64,000 bases of DNA from Acetobacteraceae bacterium (GCA_025354865.1 JANXMB010000170.1:1-64000); one strand, 5' to 3'. Shown: positions 52,999 to 61,224, counted from the first letter of the stretch. Numbers and translations are program-made. Notes: a model not told the origin generated them from the letters alone.

Positions 52999-53529
52999 CT
53001 AAGGCACCGGCGCCTCGGCCCGATCGTGCAAACCGTAATCTCGCGCGATCGCGAGGTCGGTGCGCCGCGTGCCGCCGATTTCCCCCCACGCATCCATCGC
53101 GGCCCCGTCGCGCCACGTCAGCAGCATCGCCGACGTGCCGGGTTCGGTAATGCCGTCGAAGATGTCCCAAGCCTCCACCCCCTCCGGCACGGTCGCGGTC
53201 GGGGTTTCGATCGCCGACACAAAGCGCGCGCCGGGCGGGCGGCGGTCCGTCGCCTCCCCCACGCGCAGGCGATACGCCTCGAACACCTCGGCGCGCCCGG
53301 CGGCTTGCACCGAACGGTGGTGGCCGTGGGACCGCCAGTCGATCAAGGCGGCTTCGTCGCGCCAGTACGACAGCGACAGCAAGGTCCCCGGTCGGCTGCG
53401 GCTGGCGAAGCGGCGATTGTCCAGGAACCCGTCGATCTGCAACAACGCCGGGCGCAAGGCGGCAGCATGGGCGAGATACGCGTCCCAACGATCCGCTTTC
53501 GGGGTAACTTCGAACAGAACAGCCCACAT
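52999..53529 (-). CDS. Antibiotic biosynthesis monooxygenase (ABM) domain protein
   Basis: ATG 53529 gives 176 residues. The first half is an ABM/dimeric alpha-beta barrel: MWAVLFEVTPKADRWDAYL, IDGFLDNRRFASRSRPGTLLSLSYWRDEAALIDWRSHG, HHRSVQAAGRAEVFEAYRL. The second half (about 95-176, FVSAIETPTATVPEGVEAW, TSAMLLTWRDGAAMDAW) is related to the same fold, so the chain may be a fused tandem. Such proteins act as cofactor-light monooxygenases or heme-degrading enzymes, or have unknown roles. Function here is not inferable. Confidence 0.83.
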   Translation of the reverse strand: MWAVLFEVTPKADRWDAYLAHAAALRPALLQIDGFLDNRRFASRSRPGTLLSLSYWRDEAALIDWRSHGHHRSVQAAGRAEVFEAYRLRVGEATDRRPPGARFVSAIETPTATVPEGVEAWDIFDGITEPGTSAMLLTWRDGAAMDAWGEIGGTRRTDLAIARDYGLHDRAEAPVP

Positions 53530-53623
53530 GGTCCGATGGTGCGGCCGGGGCCGTTCGGCGGCAAGCCCCGATACTGCGGCCGCCGCCGAACAATCCACCG
53601 CTGCCGAACCGTCCGGAACCGGC

Positions 53624-53741
53624 TAGAGCGTGATCGCTTGAGGTTGACTTCAACCTCGGGCGTGAATCACCCTCTCAAACAAAGGCTTAGACCATGATCC
53701 AACGCCGAGATCGCGTGCGACCTCAAACGATCATGGTCTAA
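53624..53741 (+). repeat. 118-bp double-palindrome intergenic element (family 2), copy C
   Basis: This copy differs from copy A at two positions (CTTG for CCTG in the left stem and GCGACC for GCAACC in the loop). The perfect 13-bp right palindrome TTAGACCATGATC / GATCATGGTCTAA is retained. It lies between the ABM gene start and the ArsR-type regulator gene, that is, in a divergent promoter region. All three copies have the same orientation on the plus strand. Confidence 0.9.
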
Positions 53742-53751
53742 GGTGCCTGCC

Positions 53752-54432
53752 ATGACCGACAAAACCCACCTCGCCACCATCGCCGCGCTGCTGGGGGAGC
53801 CCGCGCGCGCCAACATCCTGCTCGCGCTGTTCGACGGCCGCGCGCTGACCGCCAAGGAATTGGCTTTCGCCGCCGGGGTGATGCCGCAAACAGCCAGCGC
53901 CCACCTTGGAAAATTGACCGAGGCCGGTTTGCTGTCCGTCGCCGCCCAGGGCCGCCATCGCTATTTCCGGCTGGCCGATCCGACGGTGGCCCACATGCTC
54001 GAAAGCATCATGGCAGTGCGCGCCCCCGAACCCCAGCGCATCTGGCGCGGCGGCGAGGCCCTGCGCAACGCCCGCACCTGCTACGATCACCTCGCCGGGC
54101 GGCTCGGCGTCGCCCTGGCCGACTCCCTGCGCGCCGCCGGCCATCTGGTGCTGTCGCCCGATGGGGGGGAGGTCTCGGCCGAGGGCATCGCCTTCCTGCG
54201 CGATTTCGGCGCCGAACCCCACGATGGCAAACGGATTTTCTGCCGACCCTGCCTGGATTGGAGCGAGCGGCGCCCGCATCTCGCCGGCCGAGTGGGTGCG
54301 GCGCTGGCCGAGCGGTGCTTCGCATTGGGCTGGGTGGTGCGGCAGCGCGATACGCGGGCGGTGGCGATCGCACCTGTCGGGCTGGACGGGTTCGCCCGCC
54401 GATTTGGGTTCGACGCCGCTTTCCCCCCATAA
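53752..54432 (+). CDS. ArsR-family winged-helix regulator with C-terminal effector domain
   Basis: ATG 53752 follows an AAGGTG site. The product (226 residues) has a winged-helix HTH (about 1-90): LATIAALLGEPARANILLAL, ALTAKELAFAAGVMPQTASAHLGKL and AGLLSVAAQGRHRYFRL. An extended C-terminal region (about 105-226) with FCRPCLDWSERRPHLAGRVGAAL follows. The Cys-x2-Cys pair (CRPC) could be a metal or thiol sensor. It probably controls the TPR-MFS-LLM-hydrolase genes downstream, or itself. A palindromic element lies directly upstream. Confidence 0.87.
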   Translation: MTDKTHLATIAALLGEPARANILLALFDGRALTAKELAFAAGVMPQTASAHLGKLTEAGLLSVAAQGRHRYFRLADPTVAHMLESIMAVRAPEPQRIWRGGEALRNARTCYDHLAGRLGVALADSLRAAGHLVLSPDGGEVSAEGIAFLRDFGAEPHDGKRIFCRPCLDWSERRPHLAGRVGAALAERCFALGWVVRQRDTRAVAIAPVGLDGFARRFGFDAAFPP

Positions 54433-54468
54433 TGGCGGGATGTTCGCCCCGCCCCGCGCCTTCCCCGC

Positions 54469-55017
54469 ATGATCGCCGCCGCTTGGGCGCTGAACCGAGC
54501 ACGGGATTACGACGGCGCACTGGCGCTGTTGGCCGATGCCGGCACGGCCGAGGCCCTGAACGCGCGCGGTTTCGCCCATAACGGGCGCAAGGATTATCGG
54601 CGGGCGTTGCAGGACCTGGATCGGGCGATCGCGCAGGAGCCTGGATTGGCCGATGCCTTCAACAATCGCGGCTATGCGTTCAACGGGTTGCGCTGCTTCG
54701 ATTGGGCGATCGAAAACCTGACCCAGGCGATCGCCCTCGATCCCGGCTGCGCCGATGCGTTCAACGGCCGAGGCTTCGGTTACTGCGGCCTGCTGCGGTT
54801 CGATCGCGCTTTGCTGGATTTCGATGCGGCGTTGCGGCTGGCCCCCGATTTCGCCTCCGCCTTCTACAACCGCGCCCGCTGCCACACCGCGCTCGGCCTC
54901 CACCCCGCCGCCGCCCGGGACATGGCGGCGGCCGTGCGCCTGGATGCGCGTTATCGGCGCCTAACGACCGGCGCTGCATTGCCTTCGCCGCGCAAACCTG
55001 GAATCGTCGCCCGATAA
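54469..55017 (+). CDS. Tetratricopeptide-repeat protein
   Basis: The 182-residue protein has about four TPR motifs: ALNRARDYDGALALLADA, ALNARGFAHNGRKDYRRALQDLDRAI, DAFNNRGYAFNGLRCFDWAIENLTQAI, DAFNGRGFGYCGLLRFDRALLDFDAAL. No signal peptide is seen. It lies 36 bp after the ArsR-type gene and 17 bp before the MFS gene. As a protein-protein adaptor its partner is unknown. Confidence 0.83.
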   Translation: MIAAAWALNRARDYDGALALLADAGTAEALNARGFAHNGRKDYRRALQDLDRAIAQEPGLADAFNNRGYAFNGLRCFDWAIENLTQAIALDPGCADAFNGRGFGYCGLLRFDRALLDFDAALRLAPDFASAFYNRARCHTALGLHPAAARDMAAAVRLDARYRRLTTGAALPSPRKPGIVAR

Positions 55018-55034
55018 CGGAGGAAAAACCCCCC

Positions 55035-56291
55035 ATGTCCGAACCGAAACAGGCAATCTCGCACTACGCGATATTGATTATCGCGCTGACCTTCCTGTGC
55101 AACGTCTTCCTGGGGGAGGAAACCCGAGCACTGGGGTTGTCGGTGCCGTTCATCATTCAGGAGTTCGGGATCAAAGGCACCGACCTCGGCTTCGCGCAGA
55201 CGATCGCCGGGTGGGTGGGCATCGCCGGTTGGTTCGCGGTGCTGCTGGTCGCCGATGGAATGGGGCGCCGGCCGGCGTTCCTGGCGGTGCTGATCGGCTA
55301 TACCGCGACCGCGCCGCTGATCGGGTTTGCCGGCAGTTTCGCCCAACTCAGCCTGCTGTTGGCCTTCGCCGCCATCCCGCGCAATACCGGCACGATCAAC
55401 TACATGGTGCTGGCCGAAACCGTGCCGCCGCATGTCCGCGCCTTCGTGTTGTCGTTTCTGAACAGTAGCGTGGTGTTGGCCTACATGGCGACGGCGTTGT
55501 TGGCCGGCTGGCTGGTGCCCAAATTCGGCTGGCGTTCGTTGTTTTACGTCGATGCGCTCTGCGTCGTTCTGCTGGTCGTCGCGTGGTGGAAAATGCGCGA
55601 AACCGATGCGTTCCTGGCCGCCCGTCGGCATCGGGAAAGCCAGGGCAAGCGCCAACGCCCCGATTTGTTGTTGCCTTGGAAGAAATATCCCGGCCGCTGC
55701 TTGTTGGGCTTCTGCATCCAGGTGGTCTATCTCGGCGCCTACCCGTCCTTCTCCCCCTGGCAGACAGCGTGGCTGGTGAACGAGGTCAAGCTGCCCTACG
55801 TCCAATCCACCGATTGGGTCGCCATCTGGTTGGGCTGTTCCGCCATCGCCTATTGGCTGTGCGGTTGGATGTCGAACCGATTCGGCAAGAAACGCGCGGT
55901 GCCGCTGTTCGCCGGCCTCGGCGGCTGCTTCTTCCTCGCCATCGTCTACGGCACCTGGACCCAGAACCAGATCTTCTGGCTCGGCCTCGGCCTCAATTTC
56001 TTCGTCACCGGACATTATGGATCGGGCAGCTATGCTTACGTCAACGAATTGTTTCCCGCGCAAATTCGCGGTTCGGTGCAGGCCAGCTTCGCCATCGTTG
56101 TCGGTTTCGTGGTTGCTTTCGTGCCGACCATCCCGCCCTGGATCGCCGGCAACGCGATGGACCACATCTCCCGAGGGTTCGTTTTCCCCATGGTATTGAC
56201 CTTCGCCGCCGCCGGTATTTTCCTGTTCCTGGCACCCGAAACCGCACAAAAGAAGCTAGACGACGTCGTCGAGGAGGCGACCGGCACATGA
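55035..56291 (+). CDS. MFS transporter
   Basis: ATG 55035 with a GGAGG site gives 418 residues. The track ORF from 54702 starts inside the TPR gene. About 12 hydrophobic segments are seen. MFS motifs are GWFAVLLVADGMGRRPAFLAVLIGY (the loop 2-3 motif) and MSNRFGKKRAVPLFAGLGG in the second half. It probably imports or exports a small organic acid or aromatic compound, given the downstream LLM monooxygenase and hydrolase-like genes. It overlaps the LLM gene (ATGA). Confidence 0.9.
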   Translation: MSEPKQAISHYAILIIALTFLCNVFLGEETRALGLSVPFIIQEFGIKGTDLGFAQTIAGWVGIAGWFAVLLVADGMGRRPAFLAVLIGYTATAPLIGFAGSFAQLSLLLAFAAIPRNTGTINYMVLAETVPPHVRAFVLSFLNSSVVLAYMATALLAGWLVPKFGWRSLFYVDALCVVLLVVAWWKMRETDAFLAARRHRESQGKRQRPDLLLPWKKYPGRCLLGFCIQVVYLGAYPSFSPWQTAWLVNEVKLPYVQSTDWVAIWLGCSAIAYWLCGWMSNRFGKKRAVPLFAGLGGCFFLAIVYGTWTQNQIFWLGLGLNFFVTGHYGSGSYAYVNELFPAQIRGSVQASFAIVVGFVVAFVPTIPPWIAGNAMDHISRGFVFPMVLTFAAAGIFLFLAPETAQKKLDDVVEEATGT

Positions 56292-57469
56292 CCTCCATCG
56301 AATTATGGAACCATTGCGAAAACCCGTACCCCTTCGTCCCGGCCGAGGTGCTGGACGCCGCCGATTCCGTGCGCGCCAGCCTGCCGAGCAAATACTGCGA
56401 CCCCGTCGTCGCTGCTCGACTCTACGATGAAATATGGGAGGAATACCGGCTTTGCGACGACATCGGTTTGCACATCGTCACCAACGAGCATCATTCCGGG
56501 ATCAATAACCTTTGGGCCGCCAGCCCGGTGATCACCGGCATCGTTGCCAGCCTGACGCACAAAGTGCGCATCCTCTCGCTTGGCACTTTGGTGACGGTGC
56601 GGCCGGATCCGGTGCGCGTGGCAACGGAATATGCAACGATCGACGTGATTTCCAAGGGCCGGCTGGATATCGGATTCGTGAAATCCGGCGCCACCGAAAT
56701 GGTTTCCGGCAATGCCAATCCCATGCATATCCGCGAGCGGGAGTGGGAAGCGATCGACCTGATCGAAAAATCCCTGACCACCCACGATGGCCCCTTCAGT
56801 TGGGAGGGCAAGTTCTTCACCCACCCGCACGTCAATGTCTGGCCCAGGCCCTTTCAGTCGCCCCGCCCGGATTTCTGGGCCGCAACATCGGACCTGCCAA
56901 CCTGCGCCGAACTTGGCCGCCGTGGCTACGTCAACACGCTGTTGTTCGGTGGTTACGATCGAACCCGAGCGGCTTATCGGGCGTACAAAGACGCGCGGGC
57001 AGCAGCAGGGTTGGCGAAAGCTGGGGAAGATCGTTTCAGTTACATGGCATTTTGCTACGTCGGCGACACCGATGAGGAGGCCATGCGCATCGGCCAGAAA
57101 ATCCCCTGGTTCCTGACCGTCAGCATCAAAAGCGCGCCGCAATTTTCCAAATTCCAACCGGGTGCGATCGCGCCGGAAATGGCGCCCGCTGCTTGGCGTG
57201 GCGGTGCCTCCAAACGCCCGACCGATCTCAGCGTCGCCAGCTTGATCGCCCAAGGCCAAATGTTTTGCGGCAATCCCGACACGGTGGCGCGGCAGATCAA
57301 GGAATTCCGGGAACGTGTCGGCGGTGTCGGGCGGATTATCATGATGACTCGGCAAGGATTGATGACCCACGCCCAGGCGATGAAAAGCTTCAACCTCGCC
57401 GCGAAGGAGGTGCTGCCCCAGTTGCAGGACTTGCCGCCGATCGACGACACCGAGCAGGCCGCAGCATGA
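56288..57469 (+). CDS. LLM-class flavin-dependent monooxygenase
   Basis: ATG 56288 overlaps the MFS stop, giving 393 residues. The bacterial-luciferase-like TIM barrel is indicated by LIVTNEHHSG-type HIVTNEHHSGINNLW, RILSLGTLVTVRPDPVRVATEYATIDVISKGRLDIGF, and the C-terminal FCGNPDTVARQIKEF with VGRIIMM. It uses reduced flavin from a separate reductase, which is not in the window, to oxygenate an organic substrate. It shares an overlapping four-gene operon with MFS, alpha/beta hydrolase and small-protein genes. Confidence 0.92.
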   Translation: MTSIELWNHCENPYPFVPAEVLDAADSVRASLPSKYCDPVVAARLYDEIWEEYRLCDDIGLHIVTNEHHSGINNLWAASPVITGIVASLTHKVRILSLGTLVTVRPDPVRVATEYATIDVISKGRLDIGFVKSGATEMVSGNANPMHIREREWEAIDLIEKSLTTHDGPFSWEGKFFTHPHVNVWPRPFQSPRPDFWAATSDLPTCAELGRRGYVNTLLFGGYDRTRAAYRAYKDARAAAGLAKAGEDRFSYMAFCYVGDTDEEAMRIGQKIPWFLTVSIKSAPQFSKFQPGAIAPEMAPAAWRGGASKRPTDLSVASLIAQGQMFCGNPDTVARQIKEFRERVGGVGRIIMMTRQGLMTHAQAMKSFNLAAKEVLPQLQDLPPIDDTEQAAA

Positions 57470-58257
57470 AACCGGAACTGGAAATACTGCGAATAGGCAA
57501 CGGTCGGCCGATCCTGCTGGTGCACGGGATCGCGCCGGTATCGCCGCGTGCCCCCTTCCTCGGTCCTTTGACGCAGCATGGCGCGATCGTGGCCCCATCG
57601 CACCCGGGCTTTGGCGCGTCGCCCATGCCGCCCGACTTCGAAACGATGTACGATCTGGTCCATCTCTGGTGCGATATAATCGACGATATGCCGGACGACG
57701 ATATCACCATGATCGGCTTCGGCTTCGGTGGCTGGATCGCCGCCGAGGTCGCCGTCGCGCGTCCCCGGAAACTCGGTCGCACAGTCTTGGTCGATCCCGT
57801 CGGCATCAAAATCGGCGGCCGCGAAGACCGCGACATCGCCCATTTTTTCAATACGAGACCGGACGAGTTGTTGCGCCGAGCATGGCACGATCCCAAAACG
57901 ATCCCGCCGGGCTGCTATGGTTTGGGGTGGCAAGCGGTGATCGACGATTCCATGACCGACACCGATATCGTTACGCTTGCTCGGAATTGGGATTCCCTCT
58001 GCCTGTACGCCTGGACGCCGCATATGTACAATCCCAGACTGAAACCTTGGCTGCGGCGTATCGACGTGCCGACCCTGGTTTTATGGGGCGAGAGCGACCA
58101 AATCGTTTCCCCCGATTACGGCCGAGCCTACGCTCAAGCGATTCCTGGTGCTCGATTCGAAACGATTGCGGCGGCCGGGCACCATCCGGAACTGGAACAA
58201 CCGGCGGCGTTCGTCGATCGGGTGGTGCAGTTTATGACGGAGACGACAAAACCATGA
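57466..58257 (+). CDS. Alpha/beta-hydrolase fold protein lacking the nucleophile Ser
   Basis: ATG 57466 overlaps the LLM stop; 263 residues. The fold is clear: GRPILLVHGIAPVSPRAP (oxyanion loop), the elbow TMIGFGFGGWIAAEVAV, acid LWGESDQIVSP, and His AGHHPELEQP. At the elbow (GxSxG in active hydrolases) residue 86 is Gly (codon GGC, 57721-57723), so the catalytic Ser is absent. It may be a non-hydrolytic member or pseudoenzyme, or may use another mechanism. It sits between the LLM monooxygenase and a 104-residue protein gene, and overlaps the latter. Confidence 0.88.
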   Translation: MKPELEILRIGNGRPILLVHGIAPVSPRAPFLGPLTQHGAIVAPSHPGFGASPMPPDFETMYDLVHLWCDIIDDMPDDDITMIGFGFGGWIAAEVAVARPRKLGRTVLVDPVGIKIGGREDRDIAHFFNTRPDELLRRAWHDPKTIPPGCYGLGWQAVIDDSMTDTDIVTLARNWDSLCLYAWTPHMYNPRLKPWLRRIDVPTLVLWGESDQIVSPDYGRAYAQAIPGARFETIAAAGHHPELEQPAAFVDRVVQFMTETTKP

Positions 58258-58568
58258 TGTTCATCGTGCGCACCGCCGGGGCGAAACCCGATCTGGCGGT
58301 GAAAATGACCCGCCGCACCCCGGACGGCTCCGGCACCACGGATTATTTCTGTATCGGGGAGGCCGAGGGACTGCCGATCGTTGCGGTACACGACGGATGG
58401 TACGCCGACGATACCGGCGGTGGGGTGGCAATCTTCGGCCAGGGCAAATTCTGGGAAGTGCGCGACACCCCGTTCAGTGTCGTGGAATCCGACGACGGCG
58501 TGGCCGAAACCGCCAGCCAACCCGCAGCCGGAATCGTCAACGTGCGAGGCGCAATTTTCGGAGTCTAA
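58254..58568 (+). CDS. Uncharacterised 104-residue protein, last gene of LLM operon
   Basis: ATG 58254 overlaps the hydrolase-like gene stop. The product (104 residues) is soluble with no signal peptide: TRRTPDGSGTTDYFCIGEAEG, VAVHDGWYADDTGGGVAIFG, QGKFWEVRDTPFSVVESDDG. It reads as a small beta-rich domain. I do not recognise its family. Its stop overlaps the complement of the DUF1489 stop on the other strand. Co-translation with the LLM and hydrolase-like genes suggests it acts in the same pathway. Confidence 0.78.
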   Translation: MMFIVRTAGAKPDLAVKMTRRTPDGSGTTDYFCIGEAEGLPIVAVHDGWYADDTGGGVAIFGQGKFWEVRDTPFSVVESDDGVAETASQPAAGIVNVRGAIFGV

Positions 58569-58987
58569 ATCAAGCACAGCGCTCGCAACTCGCGCTGCAA
58601 TTCGGGCGGCAAATCCCCCAGCCCCAGCACCGGCCCGGCGTCGCGCATGTCGGCCGGCGCATCCTCGGCCTTCAGATATCGCCAACCCTGAAACGCCTTC
58701 GTCACCCGGCCCACCAGCGGCACCAACTCGGCGTCCAGCACCAGCGCCGTGCAGCCGGTGCCGTCCGGGCGCGTGTCCTCGACAATATCCAGCACACGCT
58801 GGCGCACCAGCATCGTGCCACTCACCACCCAGTAGATGGAACCGCCGGCCAGCACGTCCTCCCGCCGCCGAGGCGCATTTCGCGTGCGATGGCGCAACGG
58901 CGGATCGACCCGAGCACGCTCGGTTTGCCAAGCACGCATTTCATCGATATCGCGGACGCCGACGGCGAGTTTGGCAATGTGCAGCAT
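58565..58987 (-). CDS. DUF1489 protein
   Basis: ATG 58987 gives 140 residues beginning MLHIAKLAVGVRDIDEMRAW. The body (IYWVVSGTMLVRQRVLDIVE, CTALVLDAELVPLVGRVTKAFQGWRYLKAEDAP, PPELQRELRALCLI) matches the alphaproteobacterial DUF1489 family. Function is unknown. No signal or membrane segment is evident. The longer track ORF is antisense to the next gene. Its stop codon overlaps the convergent operon's last stop. Confidence 0.88.
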   Translation of the reverse strand: MLHIAKLAVGVRDIDEMRAWQTERARVDPPLRHRTRNAPRRREDVLAGGSIYWVVSGTMLVRQRVLDIVEDTRPDGTGCTALVLDAELVPLVGRVTKAFQGWRYLKAEDAPADMRDAGPVLGLGDLPPELQRELRALCLI

Positions 58988-59095
58988 GGTTCCGACTCGG
59001 GTTGCAGGTGCGATCATGCCATCGCATGGGCCACTTGGCGATGCGGGCGCCGCGTGCTGGGATGTGCGCAGAACATGCGAACAGGAGGATACACC

Positions 59096-59725
59096 ATGGC
59101 GAAGGGCATTTTGGCCGTCGGCTTCGATTTTACCAAGGCACACGCGGACGAATTCCACGATTGGTACGATCTCGAACATATTCCCGAGCGCGAGCGGGTG
59201 CCGGGCTTCGGCGCTTGCGAGCGGTGGATCTCGGTCGCAAACCCCAAACATGCGGTGGCGACGTACGAGCTGGATAGCCTCGCGGTGCTGCAAAGCGACG
59301 CCTACAAGGCGATCGCCTACGAAAATCTATCGGTTTGGTCCAAGCGCGTCGGCCCGATGTGCGACCGTCTGATGCGCTTCGACGGCACCCAGACCTTGCC
59401 GGGCGACGCGGTGGCGCCGGCCGGTTGCAACGCGCTGCTGGTCAATGCGATGAATGTCGATCCGGAACACGAAGCCGAATTCAACGACTGGTACGACAAC
59501 GAACATATCCCGGCGCTGTCGAAAGTCCCAGGTACTGTCTGCGCCCGCCGCTTCAAGGATATGTCCGGCACCCGTCGCTATCTGGCGCTGTATCACCTGG
59601 AATCGCCGGAGGTCACACTATCCGACGCCTGGAAAACCGGCGCCGGCACGCCCTGGAGCGCCAAGCTGCGCCCGCATTTCCGCGATCATCTGCGCGTGCT
59701 CTGCAAGCGCTACGTACGCGGCTGA
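59096..59725 (+). CDS. Tandem dimeric alpha/beta-barrel (EthD/ABM-like) protein
   Basis: ATG 59096 follows an AGGAGG site; 209 residues. Two related halves are visible: ILAVGFDFTKAHADEFHDWYDLEHIPERERVPGF (about 5-38) and LLVNAMNVDPEHEAEFNDWYDNEHIPALSKVPG (about 115-147), each with the FxDWYDxEHIP signature. That is an internal duplication of an EthD/NIPSNAP-like ferredoxin-fold domain. Such proteins are cofactor-free oxygenases or chaperone-like subunits. Function unknown. A family-1 hairpin repeat lies 54 bp after the stop. Confidence 0.85.
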   Translation: MAKGILAVGFDFTKAHADEFHDWYDLEHIPERERVPGFGACERWISVANPKHAVATYELDSLAVLQSDAYKAIAYENLSVWSKRVGPMCDRLMRFDGTQTLPGDAVAPAGCNALLVNAMNVDPEHEAEFNDWYDNEHIPALSKVPGTVCARRFKDMSGTRRYLALYHLESPEVTLSDAWKTGAGTPWSAKLRPHFRDHLRVLCKRYVRG

Positions 59726-59779
59726 CCGGCGACACCGAAGGTGAAACAAACGGTCGGGGTTCTGGATCGCGATGCGTTC

Positions 59780-59822
59780 GCGCGATTCAGACCTCCGGTG
59801 ATTCCACCTTCGGTCATCGCGC
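59780..59822 (-). repeat. Palindromic hairpin repeat family 1, single copy
   Basis: The unit is 43 bp with outer arms GCGCGAT/ATCGCGC and inner GGTG/CACC on the minus strand, a compensated variant of the GGCG/CGCC pair seen elsewhere. On the minus strand it follows the metallophosphoesterase stop by 1 bp. Confidence 0.9.
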
Positions 59823-59823
59823 T

Positions 59824-61224
59824 CTACCGCAACGCCTCCGACCGCACCTGCGGTTTTTCGCATACCGACTGCCGACCGGCGATCTTGCAGGTGTTCACCA
59901 CCCGACCGTCCAGCGCCCACACTTTCACATCCCAATGGCTGGTATCGCGGCGTTCCATCGTCATGTAACCGAAACCATCGACCCAACTGCTGAAATGGCG
60001 CGGTTTCGCACCGGGGGCGGGAAACGCGTCGGCTGGCAGCGTTTCCGGCATCGGCACGATGTCTTCCTGCGTGCCGGAAAACCCAGCCACGAACTGGGAC
60101 GGATGGTTGCTGGCAAAACTGACCTGTTCCCACACATGATAATGCCCGCTCAGCACGACATCGATCTTGCTGGGTAGGATGTTGGGATCGAGGGAGGCGA
60201 ACACCGACTGCATCGTTGCATTGCCGGGGCGTAAATACCGCTCCCCCTTTTTCTCGGTCGCGGAAAACCCGAGGATCGGCTTATGCGTCGCCAGGAAGGT
60301 GAAGCTCGCCTGCCGCGACAGCCGATCGATCGCCCGATAGGCCGCCAGAATGGGGGCGGCCGCCGGGTCTTTCGGGTCCATGGGCCGCGCCTCGTCGGCA
60401 AAAGCGAGGTCCATGATGGCGATTTGTGCGCCGCCGCCCAGCGGCACGGCAAACACGGGCGAATCGTCGCCGGCCCGATCGCGGGCGGGATCGTTACAAT
60501 CGCGGTCCTTCCCATACGGGTTCGGGTCCATGAAACGCATCCAGCCCTGACCCGCTCGGAAACAATTTTCGTGATTGCCGCGCACCATGACCATCGGCGC
60601 GACCTTCAGCAGCGGCGCGCCGGGGCCGAAGAAATCTGCCGACCAGGCATCCCATCCGTAACCCCAGGGCGAGCCCTCGCAGCCCGGCGTCGACGCCGGG
60701 CAGGCATTTTCCCGGTAGTGGTAATCCCCGACATGCAGCACCAGATCGGGCTTCCAAGCCGCAGCTTGCAACGCGGTTTTCGCAAACGGATAGGCCGCAG
60801 GATCGTTGCAGGCCTGGATATCCTTGCCTTTCAACCGGCATCCGGTGTCGCCGATGACCACGATGCGATCGATACGTTGCTTCGGAACCGGCAACGAACG
60901 CCCAAGGACCGAGGCCCGAGCAGTGCCGATCGGCAAAGTGGCCTCGCATGTCGTGACATCGAAGACCGATGGCTTGGATTTGTCCGGCGTCGACAGCGTC
61001 GAACGCAGCGGCACGGTTTCCGCCGGCGCGCGGAGCGTCATCGGCTTGCTCTGCCCATCGACGACGATCGCCGGGCAGGTTGCGGCGCGGGTTATGACCC
61101 GAACCAGCGGCACCCCCTTCGCGCCGAGCGCAACGAACGAGGTAAACTCAGGCTCGGCTGCACGCGCGACGACCGCCAGAAGGAGCATCGGAAGCAGCGC
61201 CAGAAAAATCGACCGAAAACGCAT
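59824..61224 (-). CDS. Secreted metallophosphoesterase
   Basis: The 466-residue protein has a signal peptide (MRFRSIFLALLPMLLLAVVARA-AEP). After an N-terminal domain with Cys residues, the calcineurin-like core has VVIGDTGCR, LHVGDYHYRENAC, VMVRGNHENCFRAGQGW, ATHKPILGF and LSGHYHVWEQ, the full metal-binding set. It probably hydrolyses phosphomonoesters or diesters in the periplasm or outside. The several Cys residues suggest disulfides. Its stop abuts the hairpin repeat. Confidence 0.9.
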   Translation of the reverse strand: MRFRSIFLALLPMLLLAVVARAAEPEFTSFVALGAKGVPLVRVITRAATCPAIVVDGQSKPMTLRAPAETVPLRSTLSTPDKSKPSVFDVTTCEATLPIGTARASVLGRSLPVPKQRIDRIVVIGDTGCRLKGKDIQACNDPAAYPFAKTALQAAAWKPDLVLHVGDYHYRENACPASTPGCEGSPWGYGWDAWSADFFGPGAPLLKVAPMVMVRGNHENCFRAGQGWMRFMDPNPYGKDRDCNDPARDRAGDDSPVFAVPLGGGAQIAIMDLAFADEARPMDPKDPAAAPILAAYRAIDRLSRQASFTFLATHKPILGFSATEKKGERYLRPGNATMQSVFASLDPNILPSKIDVVLSGHYHVWEQVSFASNHPSQFVAGFSGTQEDIVPMPETLPADAFPAPGAKPRHFSSWVDGFGYMTMERRDTSHWDVKVWALDGRVVNTCKIAGRQSVCEKPQVRSEALR

